64,000 bases of DNA, taken from NCBI RefSeq assembly GCF_009600885.1, contig NZ_VCLA01000164.1, positions 16,619 to 80,618 on the forward strand, read 5' to 3'. How positions within the stretch are numbered: the stretch's first letter is position 1; each line of letters begins with the position of its first letter. The translations under genes and the position numbers were made by a program. The stretch is from Streptomyces jumonjinensis. Lineage in GTDB: Bacteria > Actinomycetota > Actinomycetes > Streptomycetales > Streptomycetaceae. Below are positions 1 to 7,490 of this stretch, piece by piece. Under the pieces are notes generated by a model that saw only the letters and a program-made list of their open reading frames with translations, did no database searches and was not told the origin of the DNA.

Positions 1-84
1 GAAGCACCCGCACCCGCACCCTCAAGCACCCCCGCCCAGCCACGAAGCCCCGCACCCGCACCCGCACCCGCACCCGCACCCGCA
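1..84. repeat. Hexanucleotide CGCACC simple repeat
   Basis: Degenerate and then perfect runs of the hexamer CGCACC, with about five perfect copies ending at 84, sit just downstream of the exporter gene that ends at 88. No coding or regulatory role is visible. This looks like slippage-prone intergenic sequence. Confidence 0.75.
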
Positions 85-87
85 AGA

Positions 88-672
88 TCAGCCCGTGACA
101 GCCTCGTACAGACTGAACCCCGCCAGCGCCAGCATCAACCCGGCCGCGACCTTGGTGATCAGCTTCAGCGGCACGTACTTGAGCAGCGTCCGCCCGCCCA
201 GGATCCCGATCGCCGCCACCGACCAGAGCGCCAGCACCGCCCCCAGCCCCACCGACAGCGGATCGTCGTAGCGCGCCGCCAGGTTCGCCGTCATGATCTG
301 GGTCAGATCGCCGAACTCCGCGACCAGGATCAGCATGAACCCCGCCCCGGAGACCTTCCAGAAGGACTGGTCGGCCGGGTCCTTGATGCTCTCCCCGTCG
401 TCGTCGTGCTTCTTCAGGAGCAGCATCAGCGCGCCCGCGAGGAACAGCAGGCCGACCACCGCCTGCACCAGCCGGTGCGGCAGCAGGGTCAGCACGCTGC
501 CCGCGGCGATCGCCAGCGCCACATGGACCGCGAAGGCGGCGGCGACACCGGCGAAGACATACGACGCGCGGTAGCGGGTGCCGAGCATCAGTCCGGCGAG
601 CGCGGTCTTGTCGGGAAGCTCGGCGAGAAAGACGACGCCGAAGGTGACCGCCATGACGGTGAAGCTGATCAC
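88..672 (-). CDS. GDT1/TMEM165 (UPF0016) family cation exporter
   Basis: A 194-residue, almost entirely hydrophobic membrane protein. It carries the two signature motifs of the UPF0016/GDT1 family in its two halves: E18-L-P-D-K-T and E119-F-G-D-L-T. The acidic and polar residues of the repeated ExGD(K/R/L)T motif are thought to line the ion path. Characterised relatives export Mn2+ (or exchange Ca2+/Mn2+ for protons). The central hydrophilic loop (about residues 87-105) is Asp/Lys-rich, as expected between the two three-helix halves. ATG start. The 5' leader holds a manganese-type riboswitch and a terminator, which supports manganese efflux as the function. The substrate is inferred from family and leader. 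Confidence 0.88.
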   Translation of the reverse strand: MISFTVMAVTFGVVFLAELPDKTALAGLMLGTRYRASYVFAGVAAAFAVHVALAIAAGSVLTLLPHRLVQAVVGLLFLAGALMLLLKKHDDDGESIKDPADQSFWKVSGAGFMLILVAEFGDLTQIMTANLAARYDDPLSVGLGAVLALWSVAAIGILGGRTLLKYVPLKLITKVAAGLMLALAGFSLYEAVTG

Positions 673-722
673 GGGTGGGATTCCTCAATCGGTCGGGCTG
701 CCCGAACCGAGAGACCATACGT

Positions 723-775
723 AAAAAAGGGGTCGCTTCGGCACGGCAGCGTCGAATGGAACACTGCGGCCGAAG
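723..775 (-). terminator. Riboswitch-controlled intrinsic terminator
   Basis: On the minus strand, CTTCGGC (775-769) can pair with GCCGAAG (742-736). An inner GCAG/CTGC pairing adds to the stem, and a run of six T (728-723) follows shortly after. The 5' arm overlaps the 3' strand of the riboswitch P1 helix (776-772). P1 and the terminator are therefore mutually exclusive, which is the layout of a ligand-ON transcriptional switch. Confidence 0.7.
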
Positions 776-870
776 GTCTCGCTGGCGGGCCGTACGGTCC
801 GCCTCCGGGCGCCGGCCGGGCACAGGGCCCAGCAGTATGTCGACGGTCCGGCGAAGAGCTACTCCCCTTC
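772..870 (-). promoter_or_regulatory. yybP-ykoY (Mn2+) riboswitch aptamer
   Basis: Reading the minus strand, the leader contains GAAGGGGAGTAGC (870-858), GACATACT (841-834) and GAGACCTTC (780-772). These are the conserved parts of the yybP-ykoY motif: the GGGGAGUAGC strand, the ACAUACU loop strand, and the closing P1 strand. GAAGG (870-866) pairs with CCTTC (776-772). The aptamer lies about 100 nt upstream of the GDT1-family exporter gene, a usual partner of this riboswitch class, which senses manganese. The motif is seen in sequence. Ligand and ON direction are inferred from the family and the overlapping terminator. Confidence 0.87.
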
Positions 871-920
871 TGCTCCGTCCAGGGTACGGCACCCGCCGCC
901 GGCTCCCCGGTCCGCTCCCG

Positions 921-1658
921 TCACTCCGCGCGGTGCAGCCTCCCCCGCGCCACCAGCTCCAGGGCGACCGCCGCCGCCACCGCCTGCACCGCCATCAGCC
1001 CTACCAGGACGAACAGCTGCACCGCCCCGGCCAGCAGCGGCGACGCCCCGCCGAGGAGCATGCCGACGAACGCTCCGGGCAGTGTGACCAGCCCCACGGT
1101 CCGGGTCTGATCGAGGCCCGGGATCAGCGCGTCCGCCGCCGGAGCGCGCGCCACCTCCAGCCGCGCCTCGCGGTCGGGCAGCCCCAGCGCCATGCCCGCC
1201 TCCACCTCGCCGTGGCGCAGCTTCAGCTCGTCCAGGGCACGCCGTCCGGCGAGGACGGTCGCGGTGAGGGCGCCGCCGATGAGGATTCCGGCGACGGGGA
1301 TGAGCGCGATCCCCTTCAGCGGTACGAGCCCGGTGAGCAGCAGGACGGCCACGACGGGGAAGACGCCGGCGGCGATGGGGGCCCCGGCCCACCACCAGGT
1401 CCGGTTGGGGGTGATCCGGCGGCCCGCGGTGCGTACGGCGACGGAGTACATCAGCAGCACGAACGCGAGGAGCAGCGGCAGCGAGCCGACCACCCAGCCG
1501 ATGACCAGGGAGACGGCGGCGAGCTGGGCGGCGGCCCGGACGCCCGCGATCACGGTGTCCCTGGCCCGTCCCAGATGCGCGACCGCGACCACTGTCGCCG
1601 CGACGACGAGCAGTACGGCCAGGACCACCCCGAATGTGACATCGACCGTCAGCAGCAC
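921..1658 (-). CDS. FetB-like (UPF0014) ABC transporter permease
   Basis: A 245-residue polytopic membrane protein with the alternating hydrophobic segments and the RAAAQL...GW core of the UPF0014/FetB family. FetB of E. coli forms an iron exporter with the ATPase FetA. The start is GTG at 1656-1658 with a short hydrophobic N-terminus. No ATPase partner is present on either side: the next gene upstream is on the opposite strand, and downstream is the manganese-riboswitch exporter. Either the ATPase is encoded elsewhere or the permease works with a shared one. Substrate not determinable from sequence. Confidence 0.83.
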   Translation of the reverse strand: MLLTVDVTFGVVLAVLLVVAATVVAVAHLGRARDTVIAGVRAAAQLAAVSLVIGWVVGSLPLLLAFVLLMYSVAVRTAGRRITPNRTWWWAGAPIAAGVFPVVAVLLLTGLVPLKGIALIPVAGILIGGALTATVLAGRRALDELKLRHGEVEAGMALGLPDREARLEVARAPAADALIPGLDQTRTVGLVTLPGAFVGMLLGGASPLLAGAVQLFVLVGLMAVQAVAAAVALELVARGRLHRAE

Positions 1659-1923
1659 CCGGCAACCCTACGCGGGTCCGGCCGCCCTTCGCCCGCCCGT
1701 CGCCCGCCCTCAGCGAGCCGAGCCGAGCCGTCGTCCGCCGTTCGCGCCCTCACCTGTGCCCACCCCCCAACCCTCGAACACCCACTGGAATATGTCGCTC
1801 CATCAGAACACTTGCCTTGTCGTGTCCATGCCGACACCCTGTTAGCCGGCGACCGCCTCACGGAATCGCGGCGCCGGCCCGCCATGCCCGATGGCCGCAT
1901 CCCCGCACTCCGGAGGAGTCCCC

Positions 1924-2607
1924 ATGCCCGGCAGCAACGCGCCCCGCCAGCACCGCACCAGCCGTACCGGCGGCATCGGACGCCGTGTCGCCGCCCTCGC
2001 CGCCACCGCCGCGCTCGCCCTCACCGGTCTGCTCGCCACCGCGCCCGCCGCGCAGGCCGCGCCGCCCACTCCGGTCAGCGCGTCCGTCGCACGCGGCTAT
2101 CTCGCCCAGCTCACCGTGCGGGCCGAGGGCTCCTCCAGCGGCTACAGCCGCGATCTGTTCCCGCACTGGAGCTCCCAGGGAGGGACCTGCAACACCCGTG
2201 AGGTCGTCCTCAAGCGCGACGGCGTCAACGTCGTGCAGAACGCGAGCTGCGCGGCGGTCAGCGGCAGCTGGTTCTCCGAGTACGACGGCGCGACCTGGTA
2301 CGCCGCCTCGGATGTGGACATCGACCACATGGTGCCGCTGGCGGAGGCGTGGCGTTCGGGGGCGAACAGCTGGACCACCCCGCAGCGGCAGGCGTTCGCC
2401 AACGATCTGGCCCGCCCGCAGCTGATCGCCGTCACCGACAACGTCAATCAGGCCAAGGGCGACAAGGACCCGGGCGAGTGGCTGCCGCCGCTCTCCTCGT
2501 ACCACTGCGTCTACACCCGGATGTGGGTGCAGGTGAAGCACCATTACGGCCTGACGGTCGACTCGGCGGAGAAGAGCGCGCTCCAGTCCGTGCTCAACGG
2601 CTGCTGA
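1924..2607 (+). CDS. Secreted HNH family endonuclease (DUF1524-like)
   Basis: A 227-residue protein starting at ATG 1924, with GGAGGAG 6-12 nt upstream. The N-terminus is a classical signal peptide: Arg-rich n-region (residues 8-21), a hydrophobic stretch to about 38, and an AQA cleavage site near residue 45. The nuclease core holds D132-I-D-H135-M-V-P-L, the HNH/GmrSD-type catalytic His, followed by N175-Q-A-K-G-D-K-D-P, which supplies the Asn and Lys of the motif. Such secreted Streptomyces nucleases probably degrade extracellular DNA for nutrition. A longer in-frame start at 1891 exists but lacks a good ribosome site. Confidence 0.87.
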   Translation: MPGSNAPRQHRTSRTGGIGRRVAALAATAALALTGLLATAPAAQAAPPTPVSASVARGYLAQLTVRAEGSSSGYSRDLFPHWSSQGGTCNTREVVLKRDGVNVVQNASCAAVSGSWFSEYDGATWYAASDVDIDHMVPLAEAWRSGANSWTTPQRQAFANDLARPQLIAVTDNVNQAKGDKDPGEWLPPLSSYHCVYTRMWVQVKHHYGLTVDSAEKSALQSVLNGC

Positions 2608-2726
2608 CCGATCGCCCGACTCCGGATGGCGTATCCACGCCACCCGGCACGCCGCACGGAACCGGCCCGCGCCCCTCTGTCGTTCCGTCGTTCCGTACCG
2701 TACGAGACGACGGAGGAGGACGGGAC

Positions 2727-4478
2727 ATGGCCGCGACGGCAGGGCTTCGGCTGGGACCGCTGCTGCGGTTCGTCGACTGGGAGACGGGGGACGCCGCGAC
2801 CGTCTGGGTCGAGACCGACCGGCCGTGCACGGCCGAGGTCCGGTGCGCCGACGGCGCGGGCGGCGCGGCGCCCGCCTTCCGTATCGCGGACCATCATTAC
2901 GCGCTGGTGCCGGTGACCGGGCTGACCCCCGGCACGACCACGGCGTACGAGGTGTTCCTGGACGGCGAGCGGGTCTGGCCGCCGCCCGGCTCCCGCTTCC
3001 CGCCGTCGGTCATCAGCGCCCCCGCCGTGCCCTCGGACGGCGTCACGGTCGCCTTCGGCTCCTGCCGCTGGTCGGCCAAGCCCGTCGGCGAGCACGACCC
3101 GGTCGGCCCGGACGCGCTGGACACCCTCGCGGGTCGCCTCGCCGCCGACCCGGACGAGGTGCGCCCCGATGTCCTGCTGCTGCTCGGCGATCAGGTGTAC
3201 GCGGACGAGACCTCGAAGGCCACCCGGGCCTGGCTCGCCGAGCGCCGCGATCTGGACCGGCCGCCCGGCCCGCAGGTGGCCGACTACGAGGAGTACACCA
3301 GGCTGTACGAGGAGTCCTGGCTCGACCCCGAGGTGCGCTGGCTGCTCTCCACCGTCCCGAGTTGTCTGATTTTTGACGATCACGACGTGATTGACGACTG
3401 GAACACCAGTGCGGCCTGGGTGGCCGGCATGCGCACCCGGCCCTGGTGGCGGGAGCGGGTGGTGGGCGGGCTGATGTCGTACTGGGTCTACCAGCACATC
3501 GGCAATCTCTCCCTCGCCGAGCTGGAGAAGGACGAGCTCTACGCCGCCGTGCGCGAGTCCCCGGACGGCACCGGCGCGCTGCGCGACTTCGCGCTGCGGG
3601 CGGACGCGGATCTGGCGACCGCCCGCTGGAGCTACCGCCGCGACTTCGGCCGGACCCGGCTGCTGATGGTCGACACGCGCTCCGCCCGGGTACTCGACGA
3701 GCGGCGCCGGGCGATGCTGGACGCCGGGGAGGCCGGGTGGCTGCGCACCCAGGCGCTGGAGGCCCGGGGCTCGTACGACCATCTCCTCATCGGCGCCTCC
3801 CTGCCCTGGCTGCTGCCCCCGCTGATCCATGACGCGGAGAGCTGGAACGCGGCGCTCTGCCGGGGAGAGCGCGGCGCGCGCTGGGCGCGGCTGGGCGAGC
3901 GGATGCGAAGACGCTTCGATCTGGAGCACTGGTCGGCCTTCCCCGGCTCCTTCGAGGAGCTGGCCGATCTGATCGCGGAGGCGGGCGCCGGGGAGGGCGG
4001 GCCGTCCATGATCTGTGTGCTCTCGGGCGATGTGCACCACGCGTATGTCGCCGAGCCCGGCTGGCGGGGCACGGCCGGGCCGGACGCCCGGGTGTGGCAG
4101 CTGACCTGTTCTCCGTTGCACAACTCCATTCCGCGCGTGCTCCAGCTGGGCTTCCGCTTCGGCTGGAGCCGGATCGGCCGGCTGCTGGGCCGGCTGCTGG
4201 CACGCCATGGCCGTACGGGAAGGTCCTCGGTGCGCTGGGAGCGGCAAGGCGGTCCGTGGTTCGGCAATCAGCTGATGACGCTGACGCTGCGGGGGCGGTC
4301 GGCCGCGCTCCGGCTGGAGCAGGCGGAGGCGGCGGCGCCGGTCCCGCTCCCTCAGCCGCTCTCGGAGACCGTCCCGGCGGAGGGGAGGCGGGCGCGGCTG
4401 GTGATCACGGATGAGCGGGAGCTGACGGCGGGGGGAGCGTCCGCCGGCCGCCGAGAGGCGCCGCGATCGGGCGGGTGA
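2727..4478 (+). CDS. PhoD-like alkaline phosphatase D family metallophosphatase
   Basis: A 583-residue protein from ATG 2727, preceded by GGAGGAGG. An N-terminal fibronectin-like domain (about residues 1-100) is followed by a metallophosphatase core. Metal-binding motifs are LLLLGDQVYAD (near 153), FDDHDVIDDW (near 215) and LSGDVHHAY (near 432). Family members hydrolyse phosphate esters or diesters using Fe/Ca or similar metals. There is no Tat signal, unlike secreted PhoD, so this copy is probably cytoplasmic. The C-terminal tail is Arg/Glu-rich. Substrate unknown. Confidence 0.87.
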   Translation: MAATAGLRLGPLLRFVDWETGDAATVWVETDRPCTAEVRCADGAGGAAPAFRIADHHYALVPVTGLTPGTTTAYEVFLDGERVWPPPGSRFPPSVISAPAVPSDGVTVAFGSCRWSAKPVGEHDPVGPDALDTLAGRLAADPDEVRPDVLLLLGDQVYADETSKATRAWLAERRDLDRPPGPQVADYEEYTRLYEESWLDPEVRWLLSTVPSCLIFDDHDVIDDWNTSAAWVAGMRTRPWWRERVVGGLMSYWVYQHIGNLSLAELEKDELYAAVRESPDGTGALRDFALRADADLATARWSYRRDFGRTRLLMVDTRSARVLDERRRAMLDAGEAGWLRTQALEARGSYDHLLIGASLPWLLPPLIHDAESWNAALCRGERGARWARLGERMRRRFDLEHWSAFPGSFEELADLIAEAGAGEGGPSMICVLSGDVHHAYVAEPGWRGTAGPDARVWQLTCSPLHNSIPRVLQLGFRFGWSRIGRLLGRLLARHGRTGRSSVRWERQGGPWFGNQLMTLTLRGRSAALRLEQAEAAAPVPLPQPLSETVPAEGRRARLVITDERELTAGGASAGRREAPRSGG

Positions 4479-4630
4479 GAACGGGGCCGCGCTGCACCGC
4501 GCCGCCGCCGCGCCCCGCCGCGCCCTGGCACCGCACGCCCGCCGGGCGGACGGCACCCGGGCGAAGACGCCCCCCAGGAGCCACCCCGGTATGAGATTCC
4601 GATGAGAAAACCTCCGGGATTGAATGTTGA

Positions 4631-4640
4631 ACTTGCAAGT
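4631..4640. promoter_or_regulatory. ACTTGCAAGT palindrome upstream of doxX-type gene
   Basis: A perfect 10-bp palindrome inside an unusually AT-rich stretch (about 4600-4650), 60 bp before the DoxX gene. Size and position suit the operator of a MarR- or HxlR-type regulator. The regulator is not in the window. Confidence 0.45.
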
Positions 4641-4700
4641 AATAACGAGGGAGCCTAATTTTCGGCCAGTGCCCTGTCCCCCACACACAGGAGTCTCCCC

Positions 4701-5171
4701 ATGTCCAACACCTCTCTGACCGCGAAACTCGACCAGTCCCAGCCCTATGCCCTCGGGCTGTTCCGCATCGTCACGGGCCTGCTCTTCGCCTGTCACGGCG
4801 CGGCCTCCCTCTTCGGCGTCCTCGGCGGCGCGCACGGCGGCGGCACCGTCGCGGCCGGCACCTGGCCCTGGTGGTACGCGGCGGTGATCCAGTTCGTCGG
4901 CGGCGGCCTGGTGATGCTCGGCATCGGCACCCGCAGCGCCGCCTTCGTCTCCTCCGGCTCGATGGCGTACGCGTACTTCGTGGAGCACCAGTCGGCCGGC
5001 CTGTTCCCGATGGAGAACGGCGGCGAACTGTCCGCGCTCTTCTGCTGGGGCATGCTGCTGCTGGTCTTCACCGGACCGGGCGCCCTGACGCTGATCTCGC
5101 CGTCCGGGGCGCGGAACAAGGACCGCACGTCGGACGAGGAGCGCGAGTCGGCCCGGGGAATCTCGGTCTGA
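4701..5171 (+). CDS. DoxX family membrane protein
   Basis: A 156-residue protein with four predicted hydrophobic segments and the DoxX-type arrangement: L-F-R-I-V-T-G-L-L-F in helix 1, a central GGGLVMLGIGTR, and a final helix before a charged tail. DoxX relatives are linked to redox and quinone-associated membrane functions, but the biochemical role is unsettled. The start at ATG 4701 has AGGAG upstream. It is monocistronic, between an AT-rich regulatory region and a strong terminator. Confidence 0.85.
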   Translation: MSNTSLTAKLDQSQPYALGLFRIVTGLLFACHGAASLFGVLGGAHGGGTVAAGTWPWWYAAVIQFVGGGLVMLGIGTRSAAFVSSGSMAYAYFVEHQSAGLFPMENGGELSALFCWGMLLLVFTGPGALTLISPSGARNKDRTSDEERESARGISV

Positions 5172-5194
5172 CCTGCTCCCTCCTCCCCCCACAT

Positions 5195-5230
5195 CCGGTG
5201 CCCGGACCTCCTCGGAAGTCCGGGCACCGG
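5195..5230 (+). terminator. Intrinsic terminator after doxX-type gene
   Basis: A perfect 13-bp stem, CCGGTGCCCGGAC (5195-5207) with GTCCGGGCACCGG (5218-5230), around a 10-nt loop and followed by CCTTTT. Confidence 0.88.
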
Positions 5231-5446
5231 CCTTTTCCCGGGCCGGTCCGGCCGCTGCCGCAGAGCGGCCTTACGCGATCACGGGCTGATCAAGCGGCAA
5301 TTTAGGGCAGAGAGTGATGATCACAACATCACCGGCCCCAGGTGATCGATCACCGGTGCCCGGGCGTACGCTGTACAGCTGTTAGTGCCGCCACAACCGA
5401 CTGCCTTGCACGTCGCGGCACGACCACACAACGGGGAGAGCCGAAG

Positions 5447-6145
5447 GTGCTGGAGAGTCTGGTGTCGCTGACCAGCAGCCCCTGGATCTATGCGGTGGTC
5501 GCCCTCTCCGTGCTCCTCGACGTCTTTCTGCCGGTGCTGCCGAGCGGGGTCCTGGTGATCACGGCGGCGACCGCTGCGGCGGCGGGCTCGACCACGGCGA
5601 CCTCGGTCGCGGGCGCGGCCGATCAGGTGCCCCGGGAAGTCCCCTCGCTCCTGGTGCTGGCGCTGTGCGCGGCCACCGCGTCCGTACTCGGCGATCTGGT
5701 GGCGTACCGGCTGGCCCGGCGCGGCGGAGACCGCTTCGACCGCGCGATGGCCAAATCCCGCAGGCTGAGAACGGCGCAGGCCCGCCTCGGCACGGCGCTC
5801 AGCCGTGGCGGCGGCGCCCTGGTGGTGATCGCCCGCTTCGCCCCCGCCGGACGCTCCGTGGTCTCCCTGGGCGCGGGCGCGGCACAGCGCAAGACGCGGG
5901 AATTCCTGCCCTGGTCGGCGCTGGCGGGCGTGGCATGGGCCGGCTACAGCGTGGGCCTCGGCTACTTCGGCGGGCGGTGGCTGGGCGCGAGCTGGGTCGG
6001 CGCGGCGGTCTCCGTGCTGGCGCTGTTCGCCGCGGGCGCGGTGGCGACCTTCGTGATGCGCCGCCCGGCAGCGGCGGCGCGAGCCGGTGCCGTACCCGCT
6101 CCGGGACCGGCGGCGCCGGTCCCGGAAGCGGCCCCCGTTTCCTGA
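5447..6145 (+). CDS. DedA family membrane protein (VTT domain)
   Basis: A 232-residue polytopic protein from GTG 5447 with GGGGAG upstream. The DedA/VTT signatures are visible: an N-terminal amphipathic helix, a P-x-L-P-S-G re-entrant segment, GDLVAYRLARRGGDRFDR, and F-A-P-A-G-R in the second half. DedA proteins act as lipid scramblases or flippases (undecaprenyl-phosphate or phospholipid) and affect membrane homeostasis. The tail from about residue 210 is Ala/Pro-rich and probably cytoplasmic. A longer reading to 5342 lacks family similarity. Confidence 0.84.
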   Translation: MLESLVSLTSSPWIYAVVALSVLLDVFLPVLPSGVLVITAATAAAAGSTTATSVAGAADQVPREVPSLLVLALCAATASVLGDLVAYRLARRGGDRFDRAMAKSRRLRTAQARLGTALSRGGGALVVIARFAPAGRSVVSLGAGAAQRKTREFLPWSALAGVAWAGYSVGLGYFGGRWLGASWVGAAVSVLALFAAGAVATFVMRRPAAAARAGAVPAPGPAAPVPEAAPVS

Positions 6146-6160
6146 TCCATCAGAAACGGC

Positions 6161-6406
6161 CTAGCCTGCTCGGTCGCCCTCCGGGGCCCGGCGGGCCGCG
6201 CCCCGGATCTCCAGACCGTCGAGAAGTCTGCGGGTCGCGTCGGCGATGTCGTTCACGGCCTGGTCGAACACCTCCCGGTTGTGCGCGGCGGGCGCCCGGA
6301 AGCCGGACACCTTGCGTACGTACTGCAACGCGGCGGCCCGGACATCGTCCTCGGTGGCCTCTTCGGGCAGTACGGGCGGGCGAAGGGTCTTGATACTGCG
6401 GCACAT
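6161..6406 (-). CDS. DUF2277 family protein
   Basis: An 81-residue protein starting at ATG 6404-6406. The opening MCRSIKTLRPP and the later AAALQYVRKVSGFRAPAAHN are the hallmark of the small DUF2277 family, widespread in actinobacteria and of unknown function. It runs leftward, convergent with the DedA gene, whose stop is 16 bp away. An upstream in-frame extension lacks similarity. Confidence 0.86.
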   Translation of the reverse strand: MCRSIKTLRPPVLPEEATEDDVRAAALQYVRKVSGFRAPAAHNREVFDQAVNDIADATRRLLDGLEIRGAARRAPEGDRAG

Positions 6407-6455
6407 GCGTTCAGTGTGCCTCTCCCCCGGTGATCGAAGGGCGGCGCGGGTCCCC

Positions 6456-6485
6456 TTTGAAGACACGGCCTTTGAAGACACGGCC
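6456..6485. repeat. 15-bp tandem duplication
   Basis: TTTGAAGACACGGCC occurs twice back to back (6456-6470 and 6471-6485) in the divergent promoter region between the DUF2277 gene and the NERD-domain gene. It may duplicate a regulator site or be a simple slippage product. Confidence 0.8.
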
Positions 6486-6539
6486 TTGTGCCCCCGCGGC
6501 CCCGGCGGGACCATCCCTGTGTCGCGGAAGGGATGCGGT

Positions 6540-7394
6540 GTGGCTCAGGGGGATGCGGTGGACGGGCTGAGGGTCGCCTCATGGAAGCGTTACGGGCACG
6601 ACCGTCTCTATGTGAATCTGCGGGACGGCACATCGGTCGCCTGGGCCGACCGCGCCACGGGCGAGGTGACCCTGCTGCACCCGGGCTACCGTGACGCGGT
6701 GCTCGACGCGCTGGCCCGGCACACCGCCGCCGCCCGTGGCACGGCGGACCCCGCGCCCTGGGCGCTCCCCCCGCTGACCCCGGAGGACGATCTGCTCTCC
6801 CGGCGACCCGGCGCGGCGATCCGCGCCCTGCTCGCCGAGTCCGGCCCGGGGCTGCTGGAGCGGGTCGTCACCCGGCTGCTCCGCCGGGAGTCGGAGTGGG
6901 ACTCCTGGCGGAAGGGACTGGCCGGCGAACGCCGGGTGGGGGCCGAGCTGAACCGGCTGACCCGCTACGGCTGGCGGGTGCTGCACTCGGTGCCGCTGCC
7001 GCGCGATGTGGACGTCGACCACCTTCTGATCGGCCCCGGCGGGGTGTTCTCCGTCAACACCAAGCACCACGACCGCCGGTCGGTCTGGGTCGGGGACGAG
7101 ACGGCGAGGATCGACCACGGCATGCCCCGCCCCTATCCGGCGAAGAGCCGCGCCGAGGCCCAGCGGGTCCGCGGAGTCCTGGAGCGCTTCTGCGGCTTCG
7201 CCGTCCCCGTCCAGCCGGTCCTGGTCTTCGTGGGCGTCACCGCCCTCGAAGTCGCCGCCGCCCAGCGGGACGTCCATGTCTGCCGGGACCGCGAGATAGC
7301 GGCCCTGGGCCCGCTGACCGGCGTCCTCACCCCCGCCCGTACCGAACAGATCTTCGCCGTGGCCCGCGACCGGCGCTCCTGGCTGGAGGCGTGA
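6540..7394 (+). CDS. NERD domain (nuclease-related) protein
   Basis: A 284-residue protein from GTG 6540, with GGAAGGGA 7 nt upstream. The second half has the NERD fold: G-E-R-R-V-G-A-E-L-N, then H-S-V-P-L-P...D-V-D-H-L-L-I-G-P-G-G-V-F-S-V-N-T-K-H, matching the D...(D/E)xK-type core of restriction-like nucleases. The T-K-H ending stands where TKxW is more usual. The N-terminal 120 residues are a separate beta-rich domain with no assignment. NERD proteins are proposed to act in DNA processing. No partner gene is adjacent. Confidence 0.8.
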   Translation: MAQGDAVDGLRVASWKRYGHDRLYVNLRDGTSVAWADRATGEVTLLHPGYRDAVLDALARHTAAARGTADPAPWALPPLTPEDDLLSRRPGAAIRALLAESGPGLLERVVTRLLRRESEWDSWRKGLAGERRVGAELNRLTRYGWRVLHSVPLPRDVDVDHLLIGPGGVFSVNTKHHDRRSVWVGDETARIDHGMPRPYPAKSRAEAQRVRGVLERFCGFAVPVQPVLVFVGVTALEVAAAQRDVHVCRDREIAALGPLTGVLTPARTEQIFAVARDRRSWLEA

Positions 7395-7406
7395 CGGCGG
7401 GCCGCA

Positions 7407-7490
7407 CCCGCCGCCTCAGTCCGCCGCCTCAGTCCCCCGCCTCAGTCCGCCGCCTCAGTCCCCCGCCTCAGTCCGCCGCCTCAGTCCGCC
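7407..7490. repeat. 13-bp tandem repeat, six copies
   Basis: Six near-identical copies of CCTCAGTCCGCCG / CCTCAGTCCCCCG lie between the convergent NERD-domain gene and the ATPase regulator and run a few bases into the latter's 3' end. No terminator-type hairpin is obvious apart from this repeat. Confidence 0.75.

Noticed and set aside
1..84. CGCACC repeats as a CRISPR-like or regulatory array
   Set aside because: Units are 6 bp with no spacers; simple sequence repeat only.
859..1665. 268-residue Arg/Gly-rich frame over the FetB-like gene
   Set aside because: It is an out-of-frame reading with biased composition. The overlapping frame has clear transmembrane and family features, and the region below 870 is riboswitch.
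2544..5192. 882-residue minus-strand frame opposite the phosphatase and DoxX genes
   Set aside because: Composition is Arg/Pro/Gly-rich throughout with no domain; a typical high-GC antisense shadow.
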